Shown: positions 1 to 13,102 of the stretch, in pieces
Position numbering within the stretch: position 1 is the first letter of the stretch
Layout of the letters: every line of letters starts with the position of its first letter
NCBI GenBank assembly: GCA_949318235.1
Contig: OX439132.1
Location: 6,778,034-6,842,033, forward strand
Reading direction: 5' to 3'
Source of the DNA: Ecdyonurus torrentis
Taxonomy: Eukaryota > Arthropoda > Insecta > Ephemeroptera > Heptageniidae
Length of the DNA: 64,000 bases
Translations under genes and position numbers: made by a program
Notes under the pieces: model-generated
Seen by the model: the letters and a program-made list of their open reading frames with translations, nothing else
The model's database searches: none
Told to the model about the DNA's origin: nothing

Positions 1-161
1 ATTGCATGGATAAAAGACAAATTATGTAAATAGTATAATAGGTTGGGTATACCAATCATAAACACTAGAAATGTACATAAGTTTATGCCTGAAAACAGGC
101 GGTTTCATGTTAGAAATATCAATATTAAAATTTATCTTATTAGACAATAATAGCGAAAAAA

Positions 162-537
162 CTGAAGTAATATTCAAAAATACATTATAATTTCCTCTAA
201 AAATGACATCGAACGTTTTTTTAAATACATTTCTTGCAGTAATAAACATTGCTGAAGGTGTGTGTGTTGTAAAGTGCGGCAGAGACTCTACGTGACCAGT
301 GTTGGTTTATTTACATATCTTGGCGTACGCAAGACGTGTAAGTATGGTCATATGAAGAGGCCGAGGATCGCAGACGTGCAGCATGTACACTGGACGCCGG
401 TAAACACCCCAAGGGCTGGACGTACGATTGACCAAACGTAGGTCCAGAGAGTACCGTTATTCAAAATTTTAATCTGACAAGTTATATAAACCTGTAGTAC
501 TAATTACCATTGCCAATAGTATGTGTGAAGTAGAGTA
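162..537. repeat. Dispersed repeat unit, copy 1
   Basis: Nearly identical over its central 220 bp (about 255-475) to the sequence at 3200-3420, with recognisable but more diverged flanks on both sides. The core includes TGCGGCAGAGACTCTACGTG and TACGCAAGACGTG. It is clearly richer in G+C than its surroundings. No transposon class is assigned. Confidence 0.85.
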
Positions 538-1279
538 GTATGTTAATGTGGGAGCAAGGCACTCTAAAGACAGTAAAACGTAAAGAAAAAAGAAAAAAAA
601 CACGTCAATTGAATTTCTTTACTTCATCCATAAAAATAACATTGATAATTGAAAGTAGTTTTTATTATTATTATTATTATTATTATTTTTTTTTTTTACA
701 ATTATTTTAAAAACTTCAATCGTCCTTAATTTTCCAGCTTTAATTTCACAAATTACAAAAATGCAAAGTTCAGTTGAATCGAGATACGTCGACCACCGTC
801 GCTCTTCAACCATCGAATAAAAGTGCGATAAAATATTAAGTGTATTATTAAAATATGCCTTAAAATTCAAGGAATTAAAAAATAGTCGTATTTTATATGC
901 AATAGATTCAAGTTTTGAGAATAATAATAATAATAATAATAAAAGAAAAAAAAACTACGACAGCCTCTAATTAGCAATGTATTTCTTATGTAGTAAACAA
1001 ACTTAGCGGACTACGACAACTTTTTTATTTATTTTTTTTATTATTATTTTGCCGTTTTAGTTCTGCATGCCGCTTGCCTGTCTTCTTTAGGATGCCTTGT
1101 TCATACCCTTTAAATTTTGAAAACTTAACAACTTGTTGCCTTCATTGTTAAGAAAAACAAACGACGTGTTTCTTTCATTATTTTGAAATTCAAACGACTT
1201 GTTCCCTTCATTGTTTTAAAAACCAAAGAACTCGTTCCCAAACTTGGGACAACAAAACGAATTGTCTAACGAATTGTTT

Positions 1280-1452
1280 AAGTCCTTAGAAAATACTAAT
1301 TATATTCTCACTGAAACTGTTGAAAATCTCAATCAAATAATATGCCGTAAAATTGCAATCATGGATTCTTAAAAATGGGAAGGGGGAAAAAATGAAGAAA
1401 AGAAAAAAAATCTGATGGAGTGAGAGTTATACTTAGTATTTTCTAGGGACTT
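1280..1452. mobile_element. MITE-like element, family A, copy 1
   Basis: Imperfect terminal inverted repeats of about 30 bp: AAGTCCTTAGAAAATACTAA at the left and TTAGTATTTTCTAGGGACTT at the right. The body shares GTTGAAAA.CTCA.TCAAAT and GGAGTGAGAGT with the element at 28168-28334. The left end abuts a TTAA. Confidence 0.7.
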
Positions 1453-2064
1453 GTTTTAGATATGTTTTTGAATAAATAAGATTATTTAGTTTAATCAACT
1501 AAATGTATTTTAAGGGCGTTTTTAATACTATTATATTAGCTATGTATGTATTTTTAGAATAAAAAAATAAAAGTTTTTGACTTAAAACTTTCTATATCGT
1601 AGACTTTTCCCCTTTAACCTTTACAAATTTCATCTTGAACAATAATATACACAATTATGAACATTTCTACATAGATGGAGAAACAAGACTTTTGTTTTAA
1701 ATATTTGTGCTTTATAAAGTCAACCATGAGAACAAAAACTTGCTATTTAAATAAAGTTTACTAAAGTTATCAAAATTTTCTTTATAACAAATTAAATTAC
1801 AAATTTGTAACAGATTTCATAAAAAATGAAAATAAAATATTCCAAATAAAAACTTTCGTAAGGATCTAACACTCATTACAAGCTTTAATTTTTTTTATAC
1901 GGAAATAAAAGTAAAGATTTGATTTAAAATGTAAACACGACTGGTAAATAAAAAAAAAAATTGCATTAACTGATAAAAAGATTTTACACTAATCACAATC
2001 ACCATGCCGCAGGATTTTTTTTTTTTTTTTTTTTAATATAAACGATTATTAAATTAAACTACCA

Positions 2065-2225
2065 CAGGTTTATTTATATGGCTTGGCGTAAGCGCAAGAC
2101 GTGCGACTGGAAGTGTGGTCACAAGGGTCACAACAGTAGCACGAGGACCGCAGAAAATGCCCCAAGGACTGGACCCATGGACTGGACATACGGCTGACCA
2201 TACGTAGGCTTAGACTGTTACCGGA
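2065..2225. repeat. Dispersed repeat unit, diverged copy
   Basis: Shares ordered blocks with the units at 162 and 3112 (GGTTTATTTA, TTGGCGTA, GCAAGACGTG, CCCCAAGG, CTGGAC, CGTAGG, GTTACCG) but with many substitutions and insertions. It is followed by a 20-bp A-run at about 2227-2246, which suggests a retroposed tail. Confidence 0.7.
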
Positions 2226-3111
2226 CAAAAAAAAAAAAAAAAAAAAAGCCTTCTTTTCCCTTAACATTAAATGACAGTTTTCTGCTCAATAAACAAATTT
2301 TATTTAATTACGTGGTTTTAAAATGTTAATTTTTTTTAATATCTGTGTTTTATAAATAAAAAAAGCCAACATGGAGACCAAAAACTTGTAAGTTTTTGCA
2401 AAATTTGCAATTTTCTTAAAACAGATTTATTTTGTCAAAATTTCCAATATTTCAAAATTTAATATAATAAATTTGAATACAATTTACTTTCAATTCAAAA
2501 CGTATGCCTATATATAATATCTGATAGTGCTTACTATTATATTGACTTCTATTTTCATTTGGAGTTAAAAATTGTACACCATTGGAGAATATAGCAACAT
2601 AAAAAAAAAACTATACTATCTTAAAAATACTTTATGCTATTTAAAATCTGTAAAAATAATAATAGTTAAAAAGATAGTAAAATCATTGTGTCACCTAAAA
2701 TTAAACAAAACAATGTTTTGAGAAGGTATGTATAACTTCCAAGAAAAATGGCTGCTTCTCATATACCATTAATATTTCTGCATTTAAAAAAATACACCCA
2801 AGGAATAAGGTTGCTTGAAATCAACAATATTGTGTCTAACGTTAAAATATAAGATATTAGCAAATGTTATAATATATATGTTACGTAGTGAGAGAACTTG
2901 TGAATGGTGAGTTGACGTTATAATTATGCAAGTAAGTTGGTCCGTTTAAGCTGATAACCTTTCATCACTAATGCCATCTATTTACACTTATACGTTACAT
3001 AATATCACCTCCTCCCCCATAAGTTAAATTTTATTTTACTCCAAATTTAATTTTATTAAGATAAAAAGTCGATAGGGAGTGTTATATATTTATAAATTAT
3101 TGAATTAGAAT

Positions 3112-3492
3112 CTGAAGTAATTGACACAAGAATACTGTATATTTTCCTTGAAAAATGAAATCGAAGTTTTATTTAAATATATTTCTTGAAGTAATAGACA
3201 TTGCCGAAGGTGTGTGTGTGTTGTAAAGTGCGGCAGAGACTCTACGTGACCAGTGTTGGTTTATTTACATATCTTGGCGTACGCAAGACGTGTAAGTATG
3301 GTCATATGAAGAGGCCGAGGATCGCAGACGTGCAGCATGTACACTGGACGCCGGTAAACACCCCAAGGGCTGGACGTACGATTGACCAAACGTAGGTCCA
3401 GAGAGTACCGTTATGCAAAATTTTAATCTGATAATTTATATAATACTGTAGTACTAATCACCATTGCAGATAACATGTGCGATGAAGAGTGT
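3112..3492. repeat. Dispersed repeat unit, copy 2
   Basis: Same orientation as copy 1 and almost identical in the core. The two copies are about 2.94 kb apart with the diverged third copy between them. A duplication, or insertion of the same element, would explain the arrangement. Confidence 0.85.
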
Positions 3493-4863
3493 AAGAAAGA
3501 GACTCTTCGCCTAGCTAATATTTTTTTGAATAGTGACGATTAATTAGTTTAATCAACTCTGGATTAAGATTAAATAACACGCATAGCTTGTCGTAAGAAC
3601 AATATGTGCCAAATCAGAGCCAATTCATACCATGAAATCATGGACCACTTGCAATGAACGAACTTTTTAAAACAATTTGAAACATTCTTATTGCATTTCT
3701 TATGAAAAATCATTTTCACTTACTTGTTGCAACAATTAAAAACAACGATTAAAATTAGAACGAATAATTGCACTTAAAACAGAAGTGAAGTCTTATTTAT
3801 AAATTTCAAACATTACGTTTTAAGGTTGATCGTATTGATTTACGCTAACAGCAAAATTGTTATAATATAAAACTAAAATAATAAACCTAGCTTTAATTAT
3901 AAAAGATTGACTTTTCTTGTTTTGACTTTTCCTTTCTTGTGGCTTGTGTTTATATTACATTTTTCCCCCTTTTTTTTTCTTCTTCAAACATTGCAGGTAG
4001 TTAGTTAAAAGTTTAAAACTTCAATGAGATTTACATTTAAGAAAGGAATGTAAATAATTAACTTGGTTCTTTGATCAAGGTTGACAGAAAGAATAGCATG
4101 TCTGGAAACTTTTGCTATACTTAAGCGAGGATTTTGCAAATAAAATTTTATATTAAACTTTTTTTTTTTATTATCTCTTTCTCATCTTTCGATCATAAGT
4201 TTCAGTAAATAATGTTAATTGGTTTATTGTTACATCTCAATGAGAAACTTGAAGAATAGGGTTAATTGGATGTAAATAATAATAATAATAAATAAGCAGT
4301 TGATATTCGATTTCGTTGTTTAATATCAATTACATGCTTTAAGGGCGTTTTGTTTGTAGTTTATTCAAATTTTAAATTCATTACTGTATGTTGTGAATGC
4401 CTTTCTTAAATTATTTGATGCTCACCACAAGATAAATTTAAAGTGAAGTGTATTATATTATTACGTCCTATTAGCTTACGTTTCAATGAAAGGACGTAAA
4501 ATCTTACGTAAGAAAATTATTATTATTATTTTAGAAAGTACATTTAATTATTCATTAATAACTTTTAGCTAATCCATCAAATTATTATTCTATTCACTAT
4601 ATCGTATATGAATTTCTGACAGTTACCTATTGTCACTTATTATAAAGTAAAGCTACTGTAAATTAAAAAAAAATCCTCTTTAACGTAAATAAGTTATCCT
4701 TCGAGCTGACTTGTTCTACGAAAGAGCTTTCCTATAACTTGGGAATTCTCGATTGATGAAGAAGAAAATCAAAGCTTTGTACTTTGTATTTTCTTGTAAT
4801 TGAGAGCAAAAAAATGTTGGTATCAAGGGACTACGAACACATGAATCAAGTACACTACGTTAC

Positions 4864-5062
4864 CTTGTATCCCAGGTAAGCGAGCAGCAAAGCCTCTGCC
4901 AAGCTGATCATTGCAAGCACCACTTGAACCACCCATAGCTCGAGGGGGCGGTTCACCCATAATATAGCATCCCAATTGATGATTGGATTTTCCTGGAATT
5001 TTTCGTCTGTAAGATTTCCAGCTAAGATAAATATAGTCTTGTTTCCAGGTTGACATCCATAG
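4864..5062 (-). CDS. slo2: SLO2/KCNT common exon: S1-S2 extracellular loop and helix S2
   Basis: This 199-bp exon is 1 base + 66 codons. Seen: acceptor TTTATTTGTTTCAG before 5062 and donor AAG|GTAACG after 4864. The leading C completes the cysteine from the S1 exon, giving NATC-YGCQPGNKT. The loop has two more sequons (NKT, NLT), then PIINWDAILWVNRPLELW, a hallmark of SLO2 channels. The S2 helix follows (WVVQVVLAMISLAEALLLAY), ending YLGYK in phase 0. In the family the next residues are G-N-I-W at the start of the S3 region. I could not find that exon between here and the left edge, so it must lie outside the window. The gene is therefore truncated by the window, not broken. Confidence 0.97.
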
Positions 5063-5154
5063 CTGAAACAAATAAAAGAATAATGCAAATTTAATAATTT
5101 ACTATGCATGTGTTAATTGTGGAGTAGTGTAGGAAACACAAACAATAAAATATT

Positions 5155-5254
<100 letters not shown>

Positions 5255-6019
5255 ACCACTCATTTGTGAGAGTTTTGTATAACTATAAATATTATATTTT
5301 TCTTATTTTGTAATACTCCAATTTTTTAATTTCATTTTTTTTTTATTATACTTTAGTAATTTTGTGATCCTTTCAAGATGAACTCAACATTTATCACTCT
5401 ATTAGTATAACGTGTAATTATCAATTAAATGCAAATATTACCAATAACGCTATTTAACATATTGCAAAATAACTTTCTGCATAAAAAAGTCTTGGTATAT
5501 ATAAATGAATTAAGCATGATAAACATCTTATTAATGTATAAAATTAACATGGATTTCGGCTTAGAATATTGACTGCACAACCGATTGCACGATTAGACAC
5601 GAATAAGGAGAAGAAGAAGGAAAAATATAATATATTATAATTATTTTTAAAAAGTTGGTTTATTTTTGTGTGTGAAAATTAACGAAAAGATTACTGCGGT
5701 ACAAGTAAAGTAAAATTAAATTTTGAATGAAGTATCCTCATAATATAGGAAAAAAAAAAGATATTATTTTAATTATTCCGAACCTATTGGAATAAATCTA
5801 TTACAATAAATTTATTTTAGTATCTAATATTTTAATAATGTTAAGAAAATTTATGTTTATGTTGTACACCAAGTTTGTTTAATTAATAAAATAAATTAGA
5901 ATACAAACGTGGCAAGTCAAGTTTTATTACATTTATAATACAGAAGAGAAAAATGGGATAATATATAATATGTAACTATAATAAAATTACATGATAATAA
6001 TATTTTGTGTATTTTACTA

Positions 6020-6425
6020 TAGTACTGGCAACCAAGTTGTCACACAAGTTTTGACATGTTAGCAGGTGGTCGGATGTTGCTTGTGAGGCGTGAGCATCGC
6101 ACTGAGTTGCTAGCTGGTATTTCTTATTGTTTTGATAAAAAAGCGAGAATCTAATGTATATTATTTTATTTTAAATCAATCACACACAAACAAGATTATA
6201 CATCGGCACTGAGGAGTGCGAAGCTTTTACCAAAAAACTAGACTCGCTAGACAAAAATACTGACTTACTGACACAGACTAAGGAAGATATGAGAAGAGAC
6301 CGGAAACGAGACGAGCTACCACATTTGTCTAGCCGTGATTCACGTTCATGTATGTGCGTGCAGTGTGCGTGTGCGTATGTGCGGGTGGGTCAGTGGTTAC
6401 TGAGCGGTAAGACGGGTTAGGTAAA
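6020..6425 (+). other. Complex-sequence island of unknown function
   Basis: In the S1-S2 intron this block stands out for higher G+C and CpG content, no simple repeats, and several TCAGT/ACTGA initiator-like motifs (for example near 6203 and 6391). On the plus strand it ends in donor-like sites at 6407 (GAGCG|GTAAGA) and 6421 (TTAG|GTAAAG). A 32-codon frame starts at ATG 6057 and ends by 6153, with no resemblance I recognise. It could be a nested noncoding exon or promoter on the plus strand, an internal promoter, or an old repeat. Confidence 0.3.
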
Positions 6426-8246
6426 GAGCTGTATAATGCTCAAGTATGTATATTAATATGGAAAAGTACAATCCCATTTGACTAGCAAAATATTCAAGTG
6501 AGTTAGTGAGAAAACCAAGTTGTGAATTAATAACACAGGGAGTGCAAATTAATTACCATGTTTATTTTATAGTGTGAAATAGTATTATCATTATACAGTT
6601 GATTACTAGACAGACCTACGTTACTTTTTATTTTTCGTATGTGATACATTTTTTAAAATATGTCTATTTTTCTAACGTAAAAATGGCTGGTATTAATTTA
6701 TTTTACACGTTTGCTATTAATTATCAATATTACACTCTTCTCATTTTTTGTGTGTGCTACATAATATACATTATACATGTATTACAATAATTTGATGTGC
6801 CTTGGATGTTTTTTTTATTGAAGAAAAGAAAATCGATGTAAGTACTATTTCATTTATTATTATTTTTAAACTGGTTAAAAATGTATAAAATATAGAATGA
6901 ACAATTATCGGTAGGTGTTTGCTGTTTTTCCTTTCCTTTTTTTTTTTATTATTATTTTTTAAACAAGGTATTGATTATGCGTATATAATCATCTTTTTTT
7001 TGGTCAAAATTTCAAAACTCTGAAATAATAATAAACTGCTGATAACTGCGGACTGCCATATATTTTATTAACTTTTGCTGCATCAAGATCTGTTGAATAT
7101 ATGATATCGTATTGTAATTTGTAATTTGTATAACATGCATGTTAGGTCATCACATCGATTTTTGGTCACTTTATCTGTCCCACAAATGGCCACGTGCTGC
7201 TCACGATACGTCACAAACCACGTGACTATAAACTAAAATACATATTATTTTTGTGTTATATACCCTCAATTTGAAATCAATACAAGAAATATTGCTTTTT
7301 ATTTATAGATTTCAAAAAATAGCATATAATATCATTTTTATTTGTCACGATTAGACAAAGATAAACTTTATTTATGAATCTTTTGAAGTTGCGCACACAC
7401 GCAAAATATTTTATAATAATTTAAAATGAAAAGAAACATTAAAATCGATAAATTACATTACAAAATTAGTTTTTTCTTTCCCCCTTTATAATATAAAGAC
7501 TTTTGAAAAGCCTTACAACCATGTAATTTAAAAGTAGCAAGCCAAATTACAATGATATATGTTTATATCCTTTCATCGGCTATAGCATATCGATTTATTT
7601 ATAATAATTGTGAGTTTGTATTCATTTATAAGCTTTTGAATTAGAATTAGCAAGGGTTATTGAATAACTTAATTTTTAGTTTTACTTTTTCGATGAAATT
7701 TGGTACGTTAGCGTAATTATGCCCCCTCCCCTTTTATTTGAAATAGTAAAAGAAATAATACTTTGTATCAAAAAGTAGAATAGAACAAAATCTTGAAGTA
7801 ATAATGTAATATTATCAATATTATTATATACAGTCATGTATATTATATATTATTTTATATTATTATAGTTATTACTTATTATACACTTAACTACAAAAAA
7901 AAGTAGCATTTTTTATAATTTGTTTTTTAATTATTTCTAAATATTATATACATATACACACAAGATAATATAACATTTTTTTTTAAATATAATGTTTTAC
8001 TGTTGCATGTATAATAAATGAAGTATCTTTGACTTGTCATTTGATTAAACTGTTATGAATGGTATACTAACTTTATTTGCAATATAAGTAAAATTGCATG
8101 AAATAATTTTTTTCCACCAAAATACAGATAATGTATAAAATAATTGAAAAAAATATACAGAATTAATTATAAAAATAATAACTTATAAAAATATACATTC
8201 ACTGGTGGAATGAATTTTTTATTTCATTAAATATTTTTATTTAACA

Positions 8247-8343
8247 TTTGAAACTTACAAAATGACGTCACGGTCGGCAACTTTTTCCTATGCCCACATG
8301 CATATTAAGTTACCGACCGTGACGTCAGTTTTAGATTTTCAAA
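8247..8343. mobile_element. GACGTCA hairpin element, copy 1
   Basis: Foldback with arms TGACGTCACGGTCGGCAACT (8263) and its near-complement ending at 8327. Arms extend imperfectly through TTTGAAA / TTTCAAA. The loop reads CCTATGCCCACATGCAT, which recurs in inverse orientation at 47507-47600. Confidence 0.75.
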
Positions 8344-8641
8344 AATTAATTTAAATTACTTAATGAGCTGAAAAATTAGAATTTCACGTATCAACCGTTT
8401 TAAGATAATGTCCTTTTTTTTAAATGTAAAATAAAATTACCCCTTCATTTTTTCTTTTATAAAAAGAAAGGCAGTTACTTCAGCAGTTCTCTCCTCCCCC
8501 CCCCCCCCAATAATAATGGTATGCAAAATATGAGATAATGAGTATGTTGTATTATATTCGTGCTTCCTCCCAACTTAGGTATTTATACTTATAGTTAAAA
8601 ATGTAAAGTACACTACGACTAATTAAAAATATTTTACTTAC

Positions 8642-8741
8642 CATGTTGCATTGTTGGGATCGTGGTCTGTTACTACACGAACTATGTATAAGATGCATGT
8701 TAAAAGTTTAAATAAAAGGTTTGCTATCCGTATTCGAAGAC
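8642..8741 (-). CDS. slo2: SLO2/KCNT common exon: transmembrane helix S1
   Basis: This 100-bp exon is 2 bases + 32 codons + 2 bases. Seen: acceptor TATGTTTCAG before 8741 and donor GTAAGT after 8642. The peptide begins LRIRIANLL, runs through the hydrophobic S1 helix LLFKLLTCILYIVRVV, and ends TDHDPNNAT plus a split cysteine codon (TG|C). LRIR directly after KNQRSS is the expected SLO2 order. The C-terminal part enters the extracellular S1-S2 loop and holds an N-glycosylation sequon (NAT) next to the junctional cysteine. Phase matches both neighbouring exons exactly. Confidence 0.96.
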
Positions 8742-9593
8742 CTGAAACATAATAAGAGAAAACAACAAACAATGTTATTAATTATGTAAAACAAATTAAG
8801 AGCTAATTTACTTTATTAACTGTATTTAATTGCTTTTATAATGGATGAGAGTATATTATAATTGCGATTAAATATAATACATAATTATGCATTTAATATG
8901 CATCAATATAGTTATATATCATTCGCTATTACTACAACTTTATTATATAAGTATTTTAAATCTGTATTTGTTTTGGTTTGTTTATAAAAACAAAACTTTG
9001 ATATCAAACAGTCGCCTAGGTTATTTAAGAAAATATTCTTGCAATCAACTATTATGTATAATTATGCAGTGTAATACTTATGGACATTTACAATTCATTA
9101 TAAGTATTTGCAATTCTAAGCAAGTTCATTTTTTTTTTTAATTTATGACTAGAACATTTTTATTTCCCTGTCTTATTTTTATGTAAACTTTATCAACATT
9201 CCTTACAATCGTAATTGAAATTAAAAAAGAGTAATATAATATATTATATATTTTTATATAAATTTTAAAATCAAAATTATTATTTTTACATTCAATTTAT
9301 AAATTTATCTCGTCAAATTAGAGCTATAATAATTTAAGTTTATATTTATAAAAAATATAAAAAATCATTCTATATAATATACTTGAAGCGTGATATAGTT
9401 ACAAAATAAACCTCTTATTTTATATAGAACCGCAAAATCACTCTTATTAAATTTAATGATATTTAATTTCAATTTCATCAAAAAATTTATATCACGTAAA
9501 ATATACGCTATGTATATGAAACTAAAAAATGATTACTCGTCAGGAAATATTTCTTTAGACGTTGATAACTAATAATTACAACAAATGAAGAAT

Positions 9594-9804
<211 letters not shown>

Positions 9805-10221
9805 GGATCATTATAATTGGAGAGTGTTTTTATCTTTTTCATATTTTATTACTAAATAATATTTATATCTCAAATAAGATAATAATGAAAACTTTTTTTA
9901 TTTTTTGTTCTTTTTGTTTCTATAAAGAAAGGTAATGAAGATAGAAAGTCTTTTGTTGTGAAAAGCTTTTTACAGCCAATCAAGTCTCGTATTAAATCTT
10001 GATCTTACTCGTAATTGGTTAAGAGGTATGAGATCATTTTGGACCGAACCTTTAGCCAATTTAAGTCTCTAGTCTCTATACACAGTATAGAAGATAAATA
10101 TAAAAAAGAAAGAAAAGGTTGAACGTACAGCTTTATTGATTCCTATCAATTGAAGAACAAAAATGACATTAACGTTTGAAGCTTGTAATTTTATTATTTA
10201 TTTTACGCTTCTAGCTGTTAT

Positions 10222-10538
10222 TTAAAAGCGTAGAACACCTTGAACAAAAAAAGTTGTGTAATATCCTAACAAACCTGAAAATCAACGTTGATTTGGCCGG
10301 AGTCATTGATTTCTAATTTATTTTCCATTCACAAAATGCCGATGGCGGTCACTGACGTCACAGCTTGCTTGTTTTACGCGCGCGTAAACCGGGCGAGCTG
10401 TGACGTCAGTAATCGCCAATGGCATTTTGTGAATGGAAAATAAATTAGAAATCAATGACTCCGGCCAAATCAACGTTGATTTTCAGGTTTGTTAGGATAT
10501 TACACAACTTTTTTGTTCAAGGTGTTCTACGCCTTTAA
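10222..10538. mobile_element. 317-bp near-perfect foldback (MITE-like)
   Basis: Two arms of about 145 bp pair almost completely. The left arm runs from TTAAAAGCGTAGAACACC to CACTGACGTCACAGCT. The right arm mirrors it, ending GGTGTTCTACGCCTTTAA. The loop itself contains GTTTTACGCGCGCGTAAAC. Each arm carries TGACGTCA. It lies in the S1 intron and would form a long hairpin in RNA of either strand. Confidence 0.9.
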
Positions 10539-11964
10539 CCATTTTTTAATACGAATAAGGAATAACTCTGCTTTTTTTATAAGAAATGTGTAACGTTGGG
10601 AAAGGAGTAAATTAGTTATCATTTTGATTTTTTGCATATAAATTTAACAATAATTAAATAAAAAATGTCATACAGTTGCATAAATCAAATTTTAAATCAT
10701 TCAGATTCATTTATTTAATTAATTTCTCTCATCCTACATACAAAATGTATACTCGTTGGTTATTGTTACATACGTCTTGCTAATAGTCAAAACAAACAAT
10801 GTTAAGCAACACATATAAAAATAATCCGATCATATTATACATAATATAACCTCTATTATAAAAACACTAAATTTAGAAATTGTAGTTACAGAGCTCTTAT
10901 CTTCAAAATTCTACAGTTAAGATCTACAAAATTGAAATTCTAATTGATCCCCCCCCCCTTTTTCTTGTTGTAATTTGGTAGTCAATATTAACACATAATA
11001 CTGTATAATTAAAATTTAGGGACCCATGATTGTAAGTTAAGTTACAGAAAAAACAAATTTGACATGGGGTCTTATTAAAATGTCAAGAATTCGTAATTCA
11101 AAATTTTGTACAGTGACTCCCCATATTTGGAATTGCTTTATTCTATCACCGCAAAAAAGAAAAAAAAAAAAAAAAAAAAAAGGCTTTAGTTTTAGTTAAA
11201 ATAACCGCAACACCTCATGTTCAGCTTTATAAAGCTATGTTTTCATCAAGTTCCAAAGACAATGCGATCAATCTAGGTAACGAGGAGGGACGTAGAAGTT
11301 TATTTTTCAAAAAGGTTTATTAGTTTTTTTTTAAAGAAGTTGAAGATGGTCATACGAAATTATTTCTTTTTTTTTTTAAGCATCCTTCAAAACATCTGTC
11401 AAAAATTAATGATGCATAATCAAGAATTACCCATGCGGAATCAAATAAAAATGTAATGATAAAATAATATTATTACTATTATTTTATATCATATTTAATA
11501 AACTTCTTCATTTTTATAACAAAAAGTTTCTAGACTTGAGAGACAGAAAAAAACATTCACTTATAATATTGAATAAATTTTGCTTACTTTCACAAACTTT
11601 ATTTCAACATCAAATTTTTAAAGACATTTTTTTTTTTTTGTGAATGGGTGACTATGGGTCATATCAACATGTAAGCCTTACATTATTAAATTATTATTTT
11701 ATTCACAACTCTACGCCGGTATCGTGCATGTGTGGCAGAGATGTAATTATTTACACGCATTAACAGAACCCTTATTTTGACCACACCTAACTATTATATA
11801 ATATGATATTTTTAGTATATATTTAATTTATTATTATTTTAGTAAATTGCATACTAAAACTATATGATGTACATTTTTAATTTAATAATTTTCACAAGCA
11901 CACGTGTTTAAATATTTTTCACTTACATTTTAAAATAATTAAAAGAATACTAATTTTTACTTAC

Positions 11965-12044
11965 TTGAGCGTTGATTTTTGATAAAATAAAGCTGCAGAC
12001 GTTCCTTAAATGTATTTTCGTTCACGTAATATTCAACTCGTACT
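11965..12044 (-). CDS. slo2: SLO2/KCNT common exon: conserved cytoplasmic segment before S1
   Basis: This 80-bp exon is shared by both N-terminal forms. Seen: acceptor TTGTTGCAG before 12044, donor GTAAGT after 11965, and the frame 1 base + 26 codons + 1 base. The peptide contains [16 protein letters not shown] and ends YFIKNQRS. The [14 protein letters not shown] and FIKNQRSS signatures are diagnostic of SLO2/KCNT sodium-activated potassium channels and lie immediately before the first membrane helix. The single trailing A joins GT of the next exon to make serine (QRSS). The segment is cytoplasmic and links the variable N-terminus to S1. No alternative assignment is plausible, because BK (SLO1) channels have different sequence here. 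Confidence 0.96.
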
Positions 12045-12519
12045 CTGCAACAAACAATAAAAACATATTGATTAGATATTTACTGGAAACATATTTTTAA
12101 ATATATTACACCCTCAAATTTTAATTCAAATATTCAAATAAATTTTTACATCATCATGATTAAAAATTAAAATATTATTTTGCGTTACATTATCACTGCA
12201 ATTTTAAGCTCATAAGAAGAAAATATAAATTGTTAATAATTTTACTGAACGAATACTTTTATTAGAAATTACCACAAGTGTTAATTTTTAAATATTTAAT
12301 AAAATATCATAGGAACTTGATTCACTTTTCTTCATTTTCATCGACTACCATAAATTCCGCATATTTCTCCATGTCTAACTCAATATTAATAATTACTATA
12401 TATGCAGACGTCAAAATCATGCAGTTGCAAAGACCATCAACTACTGCAGTAAGAGAGTTGCATTTATAGGTGCATACTGCAGTCCCCTCTACTTGAAACA
12501 GCCTTTATAAAAGTCTTTT

Positions 12520-12533
<14 letters not shown>

Positions 12534-12564
<31 letters not shown>
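12534..12564. repeat. (CT)n microsatellite
   Basis: Perfect CT run preceded by a T-run, about 500 bp upstream (minus sense) of the common exon at 12044. Confidence 0.95.
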
Positions 12565-12566
<2 letters not shown>

Positions 12567-13102
12567 TTTTTATTTTTCCTTACATATTCTTTCTTTGCTT
12601 TTTATGCGCTATCGCCACTTCAAGTATGTTTACTTTATTATGTTATATAACTCTTTGCAGTATGAAAAAAAAAAAAAATAAAAAAAAGTGAATAAAGTAG
12701 GTCTATTAACGTGTGATTTATGAAGTTAAAAAGCATTCGTTATATATTTATTCCACGTAAAATAAAACAACAGCGATTTATTGTTCAATTATGTTGTATT
12801 TATATATAAATTTTGTTCATATTAGCATTACGTAATACAAGGCTATTATATTTTATTAATGCATATTTAATTATATAATTATTTATTTTAATCAGTAGTG
12901 CTTTCATAACAAGGTTAAGGTTATAGAGTATTTATAATTTATATAAATAATATAATTTATAAGCGAAACAATATAGAACAGCTTGGATAGACGAGACTAT
13001 GAAGAGTGTACTGTTTTGGCGTAACTACGCTTTAGCAAACTTACTTTTCAAAGAAATAACGCTGCTCTGCAAGGTCACTCAAATAAATAAATGATTCAAC
13101 CA

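Larger units (their letters stand above)
1..4863 (-). other. Intron after the S2 exon (partial, runs off the left edge)
   Basis: At least 4.86 kb of intron, A+T rich. No exon with the expected next peptide (G-N-I-W start) is visible on the minus strand. It holds three copies of a duplicated unit (about 165, 2065, 3115), a small inverted-repeat element at 1280-1452, short A, T and TAA/TTA runs, and nothing else I can assign. Confidence 0.7.

Noticed and set aside
3201..3395. 64-codon open frame inside the dispersed repeat
   Set aside because: Not maintained in the diverged copy at 2065, and the unit shows no coding pattern.
1..4857. The next SLO2 exon (S3 region) on the minus strand
   Set aside because: I looked for a peptide beginning G-N-I-W after an acceptor and did not find it; the exon must be outside the window.
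7185..7225. Twin CACGTG E-boxes as an enhancer
   Set aside because: Two six-base palindromes in 30 bp are suggestive but too short, with no other support.
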